From Didymella arachidicola (lineage: Eukaryota; Ascomycota; Dothideomycetes; Pleosporales; Didymellaceae), in contig CM049994.1 of assembly GCA_016630955.3 (NCBI GenBank), forward strand, positions 1,178,001 to 1,242,000: a DNA stretch of 64,000 bases, given 5' to 3'. Below, piece after piece: positions 42,987 through 54,722 of this stretch (positions within the stretch are counted from its first letter, which is position 1; each line of letters opens with the position of its first letter). The notes beneath the pieces are model-generated. The model saw nothing but the letters and a program-made list of their open reading frames with translations, searched no databases and was not told the origin of the DNA. Position numbers and translations under genes: made by a program.

Positions 42987-44861
42987 TCACTGCCCCGGCA
43001 ACTCAACTGGCTGCATATTCCCTGTATCCGGCCGTCGTCCAGCTTCATCCAAGATCCTCAATAAGTCTTGATGGCCCTCTTTACTAGCAATGTCCCACAC
43101 CGTCTTTCTCTCACCGTTCTGTCGGAACGGATCTGCACCATGACTGCACAGAAACCGCGTCACAGCAGCGCGCAGCTCCATATCCATCTTGTAAGATCCC
43201 GTCCAACAGGCGACAGCCTGATGCAATATCGTAATCTTGGCCTCTCCATACGGTACGTTGATCTGCCACCCTGCCTTGAGCAATACCTCTAAGCATGCAA
43301 TGATGCGAATTGCAACACCATTTCTCTCAGAGTCTGACAGCGTCTTCAGCAGCCATGAGCGTGTCATCAACTGGCTAGCTAGCGTAGACCATGTGTCCGG
43401 CTCCATTGGCACTGCGCCGTTCGCAATGAGGAAACGAACCATCTCGACTTGCCGCGAGCCGAGGGCGAAATGAAGTGGAGTGAGACTGGTGGAGTATCCA
43501 AAGGGTATTTCATTGACATTGTAGTTCATGGCTATCAAGCGCCGTGCCATGTCGACCTCTCCAAACAGTGCTGCAAAGTGTAGTGCCGTGACGCGTTCGG
43601 GTCGGACGTGCTTGCGCAAACCGCTTCGCCAGAAGCCTTTCTTCTTCTCAAGAAGCTTTGCAAGGCCTGCATGGTCGCCTCTACACACTGCCTCTTCAAT
43701 GTTGTCTCGTGGTTGGCAACCGACTTTTTCGAGGATGTCTTTGCGAGACAAAGGCTTCGCCACGGCGGTCGGTGTTTGAGCCCATATTTGCTCTGTAACC
43801 TCCAGATCTCTAGCTTTTGTAGCAGGGCTAGCAGAACTGCTGATTTTGGTGGTCTCAGCGTCGATTTCTCTTTGATTCAGTGCAGCTGCATGGAACACGC
43901 CGGCCGTCGTTGAAGGGGGGTTGTGCCAGCTTGCCTGTTGTACTTGTGGTCCGATATCCTCTGGCACATGCCTTGGAGGCGCCTGCCAGAAGTTTGGACT
44001 GCTCTCGCAAGTGGCAACTGAACTGCGACTAGGGGCTGGAGAGTGGGGCGCAACAGGTGGAGGTTGATATCGGCTTCGTTCTGTAGAAGGTGCCGTTGAG
44101 AACGGTGCTGCATGCTCCAACTGTGTCCTTTTCGTCGCTGCAACTGATGTCTCGGGTGTCCGACTATACATGATCGAAGAGAAGTCCAGGTGTCCTATTT
44201 CCGTGCCCAATGATATGCCTAACCTCTTCAGAATAGCTTCCCGTCTCTCTTCTGTGATCATAGAAAGGTACGTTTTGGCCAAGGCACGGTTGTCCAGCAT
44301 AACACAGATATGTGCCATGAGTGCCATGGACTCGAAAGAAGCGTCGCTGCGCTTTCCCAACATACGTCTTCTGACTTGCAACGTGCTTTCGCATTCTGCC
44401 TTGGCAAGATCGACTCGACCCATCTGAACATAGAGCTGTGAAAGTAAGTGGGATGCTTCGCACATACGTTCCTGCTGCGCATCAGATATTACTTGATGTT
44501 GACCTAGACTGATGAGCGCTTCCTCTGCCGTGGCGTGGTCTTGCGTATAGTATGTACAGACAGACATCTTGAAATGAAGATCGAATATATCGCAAAATGC
44601 GCGTCTTTCCTTTGGGAGTGTCTCCAACACACGACGGGCTTCTTCAAGAAGTGATTCGGCTTCCATCCATTGCTGCGCCTCGAATGCTGCCGTCCCTGTG
44701 GTCAGAGCAGCCTTGGCAAGATCAATTTCTAGGTCGTCATCCGAATCGTTTTCGCCGGGAGATGGGGTGGATCCCTGTACATCTGATCGTGCTGAAGGTA
44801 CTCGCTTCGCGATAGAATGGCGTTGCCTCCGGAGCGGTATCGCTGGCGCGGTGGAGTCCAT
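42987..44861 (-). CDS. TPR- and ankyrin-repeat protein
   Basis: Single exon, 624 residues. After a basic Arg/Ser-rich N-terminus, residues 50-240 form helical pairs like TPR repeats (LTTGTAAFEAQQWMEAESLL, EASHLLSQLYVQMGRVDLAK, SMALMAHICVMLDNRALAK). A Pro/Ser-rich linker (240-390) follows. The C-terminal 230 residues carry ankyrin repeats: VTALHFAALFGEVDMARRLI, SLTPLHFALGSRQVEMVRFL, ILHQAVACW with FLCSHGADPF, and VWDIASKEGHQDLLRIL. Both are protein-binding scaffolds, so it is probably a cytosolic or nuclear adaptor. No enzymatic, NACHT or other signalling domain is present. Specific function unknown. Confidence 0.88.
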   Translation of the reverse strand: MDSTAPAIPLRRQRHSIAKRVPSARSDVQGSTPSPGENDSDDDLEIDLAKAALTTGTAAFEAQQWMEAESLLEEARRVLETLPKERRAFCDIFDLHFKMSVCTYYTQDHATAEEALISLGQHQVISDAQQERMCEASHLLSQLYVQMGRVDLAKAECESTLQVRRRMLGKRSDASFESMALMAHICVMLDNRALAKTYLSMITEERREAILKRLGISLGTEIGHLDFSSIMYSRTPETSVAATKRTQLEHAAPFSTAPSTERSRYQPPPVAPHSPAPSRSSVATCESSPNFWQAPPRHVPEDIGPQVQQASWHNPPSTTAGVFHAAALNQREIDAETTKISSSASPATKARDLEVTEQIWAQTPTAVAKPLSRKDILEKVGCQPRDNIEEAVCRGDHAGLAKLLEKKKGFWRSGLRKHVRPERVTALHFAALFGEVDMARRLIAMNYNVNEIPFGYSTSLTPLHFALGSRQVEMVRFLIANGAVPMEPDTWSTLASQLMTRSWLLKTLSDSERNGVAIRIIACLEVLLKAGWQINVPYGEAKITILHQAVACWTGSYKMDMELRAAVTRFLCSHGADPFRQNGERKTVWDIASKEGHQDLLRILDEAGRRPDTGNMQPVELPGQ

Positions 44862-45942
44862 ATTTCTAGGTATGAGTCGGAGGTCGCCAATCGCAAATAG
44901 CTCGCAGAGAGGCTGTGGTACAGAAATGCTCAGCTGTGCATAGACGCCCGCACAATGATAAGTTCCCCTCTAGGATACGCTGATCGAGACTTTGCTATTT
45001 CGTGTCACTGCCGCAGTCTCAGGGTCCGTGGAAAAGTCGTAATGTAAAGCAGTGGATCTCGACCTGGATGAAGCGAAGTTGTGGATGCAGGGGCACGAGC
45101 GAGACTCAGAAATCGTCAGGAACCAAACAGCCCGGAGTGAGATGAGCGCACCAGTTCTGTCGCCCCTAATGGGATTTTCATCAAGTCTCCTTCGAGCGTG
45201 ATTCGATAAAGATATGAAATCATTTCATGTCGGCAGACTTGGCTGGAACGACTGTCAATAAGCCACTGCGCAACGGGGCAACCATGACTTTGGCAGATCT
45301 AAGACACTGCATAATCGCTTGTAGGCACATGTCTAGGCAGTTCTCTTTGCCGAATGCTTGCCCCATCTTTCTCCCAAAGTGGTTAGTCGCTTATGGTCGC
45401 GCAGGCGCGAAGGTAGTCGGGTCAACGGCTTACTGGTCATTCAAACGCCACGAACTTCGCAGATCGCGTCTCTGCATTTCGGCCCCAAGATGACATTTCA
45501 GCTCAACCAGTCAGCCTTGTGACATGATGCCTGAGATCTCCGCGAAAGCCACTGATAACACCAGGATCACTGTCGCCAAACACTACCGATCATGACGATA
45601 CCCATTTTGTGCAATGCGTAAAACCTATCGACCATATGGCGACGATAATAAAGGTGCCGAGAGATTCGTGTGGCACAACGGAATGGCCCCATCGTCTTGC
45701 ATGTGCAGGCTGTGTTACGCACGATTGCTGAATTTAGAACGTGAGACGTGATGCATGCATGCAGTCAGCTCAAGCTGATCTTATGGCCCCAAACAACGTC
45801 AAATAAGTTAATCTTCCTGGCCATGCGGTGTCTGTGTTACCTTTCTGCCGTTATTTGAAACGAGCTCTTTGTTCAACCTCGCAACCTCGTGCCTCCCATA
45901 AGTACTCTTTCCAGACAGTTGATGCGAGTGAAGTACTCTATC
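44862..45942. promoter_or_regulatory. Divergent promoter, ankyrin gene / UNC93-like gene
   Basis: 1.08 kb between two divergent start codons. Short frames only. HGATAR matches at about 44956, 45204, 45553 and 45643 are no more than expected by chance in this length. Confidence 0.45.
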
Positions 45943-47644
45943 ATGGCGTCTTCCGAAAAGCACGCAAAGGGCCTTGATAACCAGGCTGTCGATGGCCGGT
46001 CCGAATCACCGAACAACGAGAGACCTCAGGGCTGGAGATACAGGAACTTCAAGGCCGGTCCTCTTAACATCCCTTGGTATGCTTCTCCGGAAGCACAGCT
46101 TCTCTTGGTTTCCTGTGTCTGCTTCCTCTGTCCTGGTGAGAGCATCTATGCTATTGCGACCGCAGCCTACTGATGCAGATAGGAATGTTCAATGCCCTCA
46201 ACGGCATTGGCGGAGCTGGACAGTTCGACCCTCGCGCGAGCAATGCCTCGAACTGCGCTGTATACGCCACATTCGCCGTAGTTGGTTTCTTTGCTGGTAC
46301 CGTAACCAATACTCTTGGGATCAGGAAAGCTCTGTCCTTCGGCGGCATTGGCTACTGCGTCTATGTCAGTGCACAGTTCTGCTTCTCCAAGGTTCAGAAT
46401 CTTGGCTTTGTCATTTTCTCAGGCCTACTACTTGGTAGCTGTGCAGGCATCCTGTGGAGCGCACAAGGTGCGATCATGATGTCTTATCCTCCAGAGAAGT
46501 TCAAAGGTCGATATATCTCATGGTTCTGGATCATCTTCAACTTGGGCGCCGTCATCGGCAGTGTTGTAAGTAGATCATGCCGATGTAACCAGACATGCGC
46601 TGACTCTGATTATAGATTAGTGTTGGCATGAATATGTCGAAGGATGCTACTGAGCTGAAAAAAGTGGACGTCGATGGTAAATCCGAGTGGAAGACAGAAG
46701 ACGACAATGCAGCCATCAGCGATGCCACCTACGTGGTCTTCATCATTCTGACTTTCATTGGTGCCTGCTTGTCCTGGACCCTGATCGACGCAAAACATGT
46801 TGTGCGCCGGGACGGCTCAAGAATTATCTTGATGAAGCATCCCACCTGGCAGTCGGAGATTTTTGGCCTTTGGGAGACACTGAGAAGTGACTCGTACATC
46901 ATCCTCCTGTTTCCTATGTTTTTCGCTTCGAACTGGTTCTACACGTACCAATTCAACGACGTCAATCTGCCGCGGTTCAACATCCGAACGCGTGCTCTGA
47001 ATAGCACGCTGTATTGGCTAGCACAGATCGTCGGCGCTGCTGTCTTCGGCTTTGCCTTGGACTCTCCAAACATTCGAAGGACCACCAGAGCCAAAATCGC
47101 TTGGCTTGTCATGTTTATGCTGACGTTTGGGGTTTGGGGCGGTGGTTACGTCTTTCAGAGAAAATACACTAGGGCCGTAGAAACATGGCCACACTTGTAC
47201 GACTGGACATCCCAAGGATATATTGGCCCAATGTTTCTGTACATCGCCTATGGCTTTTACGACGCAGCATGGCAGACTTGTGTGTACTGGTAAGGTGTCT
47301 GTATCTGTCAATGTCGACCTGGGCTGATTACGAATAGGTTCATGGGCGCCATAAGCAACAACAGTCGCAAGCTGGCCAATTTTGCAGGCTTCTACAAAGG
47401 TATTCAATCAGCAGGCGCTGCTATCGTCTGGCGGTTGGACGACTACAAAATCCCTTACATGAACCTGTTCGCTTCATGTTGGATTTTATTGGCCGGTAGT
47501 CTGGTAGTCGCGCTTCCAGTCATGTTGTTCAAGATCAAAGACACCGTACCGATCGAGGAAGACCTGACGTTCACCGACGAAACAATCGAAGATGTCGTTG
47601 GCCACAAGGTCTCCACAGACGGGTCATACGGATATGCGAAGTAA
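45943..47644 (+). CDS. UNC93-like major-facilitator membrane protein
   Basis: Four exons (45943-46135, 46183-46565, 46616-47289, 47338-47644) encode 518 residues with about 11-12 membrane helices. The order is RYRNFKAGPLNIPWYASPEAQ-like N-terminus, GMFNALNGIGGAGQ, a first half with ILWSAQGAIMMSYPPEKFKG and GRYISWFWIIFNLGAVIGS, then LFPMFFASNWFYTYQFNDVN and a second half. This is the fungal UNC93/DUF895 branch of the MFS, for which substrates are mostly unknown; ion or small-solute transport is possible. I chose the ATG at 45943 (MASSEKHAK); an in-frame ATG 54 bp upstream (45889) is an alternative. Splice junctions GSV-ISVGMN and YWFMGAISNN fit the family. Confidence 0.9.
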
Positions 47645-48880
47645 GCGTCTTAGAAAATGATCCTTGTTCGAGAGGATGACGAGAACCTCCTGAGAAGAGG
47701 TATGAGCTATACGTAGTACCAGAATGAACTTATGGCTTCGTCTATCGTACACGCGTCAGCCGGCCATCCGGGAGAAGGGTCTCAAGTATGACTTGAGCGG
47801 CTGTGCCTTGGAGTGCAGCAGCAACGGAAATGTGCGGGGTCGCAGCGGGACCCTCTCTTGCCTGGCAGATGAGAGGGACCAACACAATCTCAATCGCGGG
47901 TCAGATAAGCAACTCAAATACTGGCGGCCTCTTCTGGCGACAAGTTGGCAAAATGACAATCATGGAGTGTAGTGTAACTGTCAAGTCACCACGATCAACA
48001 AGGCACGACAAGATTTGGCTGTTGGGCAATCACCGGCCGCTCGTCTGCTCCTCTGTCTGCTCCTGCCGTTGGCTTCGAGTGGCTGCAACATTGACTTCAT
48101 CGCGCCAGGAGCAGGTTCTTATCAATACGAGAGACAGCCCTTTATGAGTCGCGAAAGCAGGAAACAGCGATAGTACCAGAAGATTAATGCATGCAGCACT
48201 AATACCCACCGTACCTGACTTGCATCTAACACCTCAGGACTTGGGGCCTCACTAGGTTCAGCCAACCAGCCAACTCATGGCCTTTCGCAGAGCATATGTG
48301 TATACATGCGTCATGGAAGTCTCTATCGTAGCTGCATACAGGATCCAGGGCAACACACGATCATTGCCTTACGTGCTTGACTGCCAACGTGAAGACCTGC
48401 GCCACAATCCTAACATGAAGAAACGCTGGTTATGCCTCCCCGTCCTTATTTGTACTACGGGAAACGAACTACTGGTGTATTGTTTTAGAAGTGACTTTAG
48501 TATGAGTGACTGCCTCTTTTTGCTCAAAACGTAGGTATGTGTATCAAGGTCAAATTCATAGGTAAAAGTATCGTGCCCATCGCACGTCTTGGATCTATTC
48601 CTGTATCCAAACCCAGTCTAAGATATCATCGCTACAAATTGCATCATAACAAAGACTATACCCAAGCGGCGTTCAAAGCGTATCAAAATCGTGGCTGAAG
48701 TCGTAGTCGTGGCGCCATATCGCGCGATCATTACGCAACCCTGCCAACTTTCCCTATATAACGCCTGTAAATGTCCCCAAATCCCATAAAATGCAAAGAC
48801 GTTGCCTAGCGTCGCAGTCGCCCTGCCGCGCTATCGCTGAAATACCCGACATCATTTTGCAGTATTGTTGAGTGTCCTGT
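47645..48880. other. Convergent intergenic region
   Basis: 1.24 kb between the UNC93-like gene (+) and the zinc-cluster regulator (-). Short frames without features; nothing supported. Confidence 0.45.
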
Positions 48881-51265
48881 CTATTGCGACCGCGGCGAGT
48901 GTGCGCCGCTACCGGGTCGGCTTCCGTATGGCGACTCATCGTCGAAACCTTCGAAGCTCGCGCCGTCATCGTTCATGTGGAGATCCTCACCCTCGTCAAA
49001 TTGCGGCGCCCTCATAGCCGGATACATCATCGGTGGTGCCGGAGGTGGAACGCCAGCTTTGCTAATCTGCTCAGCCAGGCTAGGCTTCTCAGCAAGGTTG
49101 TTGAGCATGGCACGGCTGGCGTCGAGCATGGAGACTGCGTAATCAAGGAAGTCTGCGCGCTTGGAAGAGACGGAGAGTGTCCAGCGGTATTCGCGAAGGC
49201 GGAGCTTGTAAAATTCGGCTTCTTCGCGTGCTGGTGCTGTGGCCCAGAGAAGCGAACCGAATGTACCGATCAGGGTGAAGTTGACCTTCGAAGCGAAGAA
49301 CCAGAAAGCCTGGAGGTGCTCGGGCTTTAGGCGGTTGACGAAGTCCATGGCGGAGATTAGGCGAGTCTTCGCTGCGTTGCGGCACATAAAAAGGCCGTAG
49401 TTGTCGGGCTCTTTGGTATCAAGAGACTGCACGATGCGACGGTGGAGAGTGATCTCAGTCGCGAAGTAGGCCAGATGAAGGTAGCCGGTCGATATGAGTT
49501 TGCTTTTGCTAGGCGCATGCATCTTGACCTTAGCAGGCAACCTCTCGTGCCACTGGCGTAACTTGATCTGTACCGGCTTCGCTCTTGCTAGGATCAATTC
49601 TGTCGACTTCCGTCCGGCGTTCGCAAAGTCCTGGATCGCGGTCTGTGTGTAGAAAGTGTCCATGACCTCGGCCATGATCTGGGTAAGACTGATCATCTGT
49701 GCGAAGAGTATCCGACTTCTGTAGTTCTCTTCTGCCTCTTCTTCGGTCTCTTCTTGTCGTGTGTCATAGCCATCTCCTTCCTCGTTGAAGTCGTCTTCCG
49801 TAATTGGCTTCACCGCCCAGTTCGCGTTGAAGATGTGCGACGGCCGACCGTGGATAAGCGAGCTCCACTTGTCCTGCATATACAGCGCCCATGCGATGCG
49901 CTTCCTGAGACCGCGCTCCCAGTGAGGAATCGACCACGTTGTGCAATCAAGATGAAGACCTAATTCTTGACCAATGGCCACCAACTGTGTTGTCAAGCTC
50001 CACGAATCGGACTCTGGGCGCTGTAATAGCAGCAGCCCTGCCTGAACCGTTGACAACTTCGGCCTCTCCATGGCCAATGTGAGCGACCTCATCGCAATGG
50101 CCTCTAACCGAGCAGCATCTGGCTTAGAATAATTTGCAAGTTTTGGATCTAGCGACCACCAGTTGAGCGCCAAGATGTACATCCCAGCCAACAGTGCCGG
50201 CGAGAAACTCCTGTCACCGCTCCGATACCGTTCGATGAAGAGGTGCTTCTGGATGATGGGATAGCTTGGGTGGACGACTTGGAAGTAGATGTCAAGAAGG
50301 GCAGGGCCATGGGGGTGAACAAGCTGTTCGACATGGCTCAAGTAATTGGCCTCTTCAGCATGGTCTTGTGTGTTCTCGTCAGGAAGCATAATGAAACATT
50401 CATGATCATTAACTCGTCGTAGTGTTCCAAGATCGAAAGTAGACTCGTTGCGGATATCGAAGTGCGACAGCCCAATAAGTGTAGGATCAAACGGCGAACT
50501 TAAGCCGATGTACCTGCTGTGCTGGCGGCGCTGCAGGCCCAAAGTCTCACCCAGTTGAGGCAGGTGGACGTTTGCCGCTAGCAACGGCTGAGGCGGTGGG
50601 GGACTTGGCGCAGTTGCAGTGATCGTTGGTGTCGCGAGAGCTAGTGGGGGTGGCTCTGCATCAACAGACCTGCCAACCATGTTAGCTGCATGTTCTCGTA
50701 CGACGATACATGCGACGCGACTGAAGAGTTCTGAGATGTTCAGACAACGTTCTGCGAATAGAGTGCTTGATAGGATGTCAGTGGCACGCTCGCGTGTGCG
50801 CACGTGATACCTATTTAGATAGGTTGAATGCGGCGTCGTTCACGGCACCTAAACCCTGGATGACGGAACACAGTAGCGGGAAGTCTAAACATACCTCTTC
50901 TTTGAAACGTTAGGTGAATCCTTCTTATCACCGTCGACGACCTTCCTTTTCCTAGGCAGTGGGCTTTGCACGAAAGTACACTCCTGCTTGTGAAACTCGC
51001 ACAGAACGCACAACGCAGCGCCCTCGTGTATCACGCAGCGGCTCTTCCTCCTTCTACACGCGTCACATGGTCGTTCTCTCCGCGAGCGTGTGTTAGAAAC
51101 AGATCCGTTAGTCGAGGTAGGTTTACCGGCAGTAGGGGTCTCCTTTGCTGGAGAGAGCTTCTGCTGCTTGCGTGGATGAGCGGCCGCGATAGGCACTGGC
51201 GCCGTGCGAGGCATAGGGCCAGGCTGTATAGCCAGTACGGTGGTCATATCGCTATCGGTTGGCAC
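48881..51265 (-). CDS. Zn2Cys6 transcription regulator, TamA/Dal81-like
   Basis: Exon 1 (51265-50895) holds a binuclear zinc cluster with ligands Cys67, 70, 77, 86, 89 and 96 (RPCDACRRRKSRC, then CVLCEFHKQEC), a Lys/Arg-rich linker and a Gln/Pro/Thr N-terminus. The second exon carries GLQRRQHSRYIGLSSPFDP, then the fungal-specific regulatory domain (LLDIYFQVVHPSYPIIQ, LALNWWSLDP, WSIPHWERGLRKRIAWALYM). HSRYIG followed by a segment like this recalls Dal81/TamA, a nuclear coactivator for GABA, urea and amino-acid use. The exon 2 acceptor is uncertain: 50669 (719 residues, good CTAAC branch; preferred) or 50810 (766 residues), both in frame. The C-terminus is acidic and disordered. Confidence 0.85.
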
Positions 51266-54213
51266 AGGTAGTGCACTGGAGATAAGGGCGGGTATCGTAA
51301 GAGGGTCGGCGTAGGCCTAGGTACAGCAAGCTGGCAAGGTCTATGCTGCTGATAGACAACGGGCCGTTGGCTGGGCGCCGGAGAATAGGCGCCGGGAAGG
51401 ATGCTGGGAGATAAAGTTCCACTGTGCACCAGTCACACGATACTGGAGTAGATAGGGTCCAGATCGGGTAGTAGCTGGGGCTTATCGCGTGGGAGAATAG
51501 GTAGTGGCCCACAGTCTATATCTTGCCAGTAGGGCGAAAGCAAAGAGAATTGGGTAATCCTGGTTTTTGTGGAGAGATTCTGGAGAGACAGCCTCAGGGG
51601 CCTAGGTTGCCGGTAACGGCTGCGAGAAGTATGAGATGCTTGGTGGTGCGTGCCGTCATTGATTACTTGCGGTATTCCCTGGAGAAGGCGGACACGTGCG
51701 GCGATGACGGGCAAGGCCGGGGAGCGTGTTGGAGATCTAAGACCCGGTGCGGGGAGCCAACAGGCACATAATCCGGTGAAAGTCGCAGAAACGTCAGTGT
51801 TGAGAGCGTTGTCGATGTCTTTTGAGGTTTACGCTTCACGCATCTGTGAACATGTGCCTGGATGGCTTGTGCTTCTGCCCGTTACGTGATAGCAAACTGA
51901 ATTCGGCTAAGTGGCAGACGAGCAACCATCTGCAGGGCGGCAGCCATCCGAGCACCAGGCAGATAAGAATGTGCAGGGCCAATGGCAGCGGCTTTGGGCC
52001 GCTGCTACTTTGCTGCGCGTAAAATTATTATGCCAACTTTTGGAGTCTATCTATGGATCATCTCCGGCATCTCACCTCGCGACGTAGTTCCCAGCAACAC
52101 CAGCCAAGCAGTGAATTGCTGTTAGGTACTCGGTATTGGCATCTGCACGTCACCCGCGGTTCGAGCAACAATATTACCCTTCTCAAGTACCTTGACGCAT
52201 CGTAATCTACCGCCTATCATTCGCGACGGACTGTTTGGAAGGCAACTCGCCAGACCGCACCTTGCCAAATGGCTCCTCGTGTCGGTGCTGTTGCTGGAAG
52301 AAATGCGTCTCAATGGGTAATGCTCATGGAGAGTGATGTTAGTCCTCACGAATGCTCAAGAGCTCTTTGGAACTGCTTGTAGGATCACTGTAAACGGGCG
52401 CGTCATGGCGGATCTCGCATCTGCAGCCTTGCGTTCAGGCTTGCGCACGTGGGCCCTTCCACTTTACGATAGATCTCCGCCCCGAACCTCGAGCCTCCGC
52501 TCCCCAGCCTCGCCAGCCACTCACCGCTTACGCTTCAGGCAAGGCTTCCACCGCTCCGAGACCGGCCGTTGCGAATCTGAGAAATCTGCCGACTTCATCA
52601 CGGGCTTAATTACATGTCCGGAAGGCTGAACACAGCACGTTGAGTCTCTTATGTTATCCGTGCAACGCGACTCGGTTACAGGTTCAAGCCTTCCGCGGAA
52701 TAGATTTGGGCAACGCCAAACCTTCCAAGACTTGAAAATAGAGCAAAATCGATACCTGTACGTAACCTTTAAGCTAGCCTCAAACCAGTCAGCGACCCCA
52801 AACCTGCCGTCGTTGAGCGGTTGAATACGCATCCAGCAAACCACGCATGTGCGAGTAATCTCGCTGTCAACCTCCCAGCCTTTCGCTTCCGCTGCGCCTT
52901 TCAGGTGATATGTGTAATTTGTGCAATCTTGGCTCGGTACTTGTACGAGTTTGAAGAGCGTCTGAAGGTACGCGCGACTGCAATCAATCTCGAGGCTGTG
53001 TGGTCGCTCCGCTTTCTGTGACCGGTTTGAGATCTGCCCGCTGGACCGTTGAAGATCCGATTGATGTTGTTACGAGAGAGTTTTGCCGAGACCTGCATGT
53101 GATTGACAGCGGAGGCTTCGAGCTTTGGGCGCGATGGCGACTGGATGACATCCAGCCCCAGCGTTGGGTCGACACCGGGCCGATTTAGTCCCGGGTCGTT
53201 GGGCTGGTGTACAGACTTTGTCGGAGAGTTTCCATTCGAAGTCTAAAAGCCAAGAAGTGGACTGTGCATGGAAGTACCTGAGACGGTAGCTGTACATGGC
53301 GGTACGAAGTAATATTGTCAGTAGTGACATTCAAATTCGACAATTTGAGACAGTCCTGTCTGAAGCCTGATCTTATTGACATTGACTAAGTAATATCTCA
53401 AACTGTCCGGCTGTGTCGTGTACGCCATGGCCACCCGTCTGTCAGCATCTCCACCTTCAACTGTATGCAGAGAAGACGTGAGGCGAACTGTCTCTTTGGG
53501 AGTGTGTGGTCTGATCTACACAGTAGGAACAAGCGTGGTGCAGATGGGCCGGTTTTGTCGATCGATCATGAGATATGGGCAAACTGGATCAGGGTCCCAG
53601 ATGAAGTGGATCTGACTTCCGGTTAGACCAGGGTTCTATCTTAACAGCAATGCTAATGGGTATTGTGTCTACCACGTGATCGCTCATTTTGAATATCCTG
53701 GGGAGTACAAATGCTCGCGCTGGCAGAAGCTGGAGATGATCTTGAACGGATTGCTTGCGCTGCCGACTCGTAAGATCCTGAGCCTTTGTACCAAGAGGTT
53801 TGTAGCGTTTTCATGGAGTGAAACTTTAATTTCCCCTAAGATTCGGCGGTAGCTAACATAGGTGCTCTCTGCTGAGCAGAAGCAATAAGCTTAAGATATA
53901 CTCTTTCGCGGCCAGTCGCCCCACCGAGCTTGTGCAACAGCCGTATGTACAAGGTTGGCCTTCTTCTCGCCCATGGCGGTATCGTTGGCATGGGTGTCCA
54001 AATAATCTGTATAGCTACAACTTCAGCACGCCGTTCGGTCCGCCATTATCATGTCGTCGTTATCTCTAACATGTCGCGCTCAAAATAGACAAAGAAGCTG
54101 ATTTGTTTCGCTGCAGGGGACGGTGCTCCCTCGTTGGTCCTTGGACGCAGCGGTCGCGATCGTCGAATCGGCAAGGGTCTTTTTCCCTGTGGATGGTTGA
54201 TGTGCACGTAATC
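51266..54213. other. Gene-poor block of 2.9 kb
   Basis: Contains the promoter of the zinc-cluster gene and the 3' flank of CKS1. Short frames on both strands lack domains and have no plausible splice continuity. I see no transposon termini, long repeats or strong C-to-T depletion suggesting repeat-induced mutation. Confidence 0.4.
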
Positions 54214-54722
54214 TTAGTGCATAGGAGGCTGGTAGTTAATAGGTCGCCTGTGAGTTGATTGTTAGTTCCCGTTCTTCCAGTCTAACTACTGATGACCTAC
54301 TTGAACAGAAGAATGTGTGGCTCAGGCTCGTGAACCTCGTAGTGTTCCCACCCTAAGCTCTGTGTGCGCGTCAGATTGAGCCGTCAGGTCAATTTGGCGA
54401 ACAACATACCTGGGTGATGCCTAGCGCTCTCCACTCCTCTTCCCACAACAGCTTCAGTGTGCCTCTGGCGCCATCGAAGTAGTCTTTGGGGATAATCTTC
54501 AACATCTGCTTGGGCAATTGAACGTGGCGGTATTCGAACTCGTCGTCGGAGTATCTGTTTGTGTTGTGAGCCGGCGCGCCCGCAGGATCCGATGTAAACA
54601 ACGCACCTCGCCGAATAATGGATCGCGTCAACAAACTCGTCCAGCTTCTCCTTCTCATGCTCAGTCAAAGGACGTGGCTTCTTATTGCGGCGCGTGAAGT
54701 CAATGTCCATATCGGCGGCCAT
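54214..54722 (-). CDS. CKS1: Cks1, cyclin-dependent kinase regulatory subunit
   Basis: Four exons (54722-54607, 54554-54410, 54359-54301, 54247-54214) encode 117 residues. The Cks core is complete: IHYSARYSDDEFEYRHVQLP with the anion-binding Arg residues, LLWEEEWRALGITQSLGWEH, then HEPEPHILLFKRPINYQ with the hinge and the final strand. The last 34-nt exon supplies RPINYQPPMH, needed for that strand. Cks1 binds CDK1 and phosphorylated substrates, promoting multisite phosphorylation and entry to and exit from mitosis. The start is the ATG at 54722. Confidence 0.96.

Noticed and set aside
44957..45648. Four HGATAR matches upstream of the UNC93-like gene
   Set aside because: About three matches are expected by chance in a region of this length on both strands, and they are not paired.
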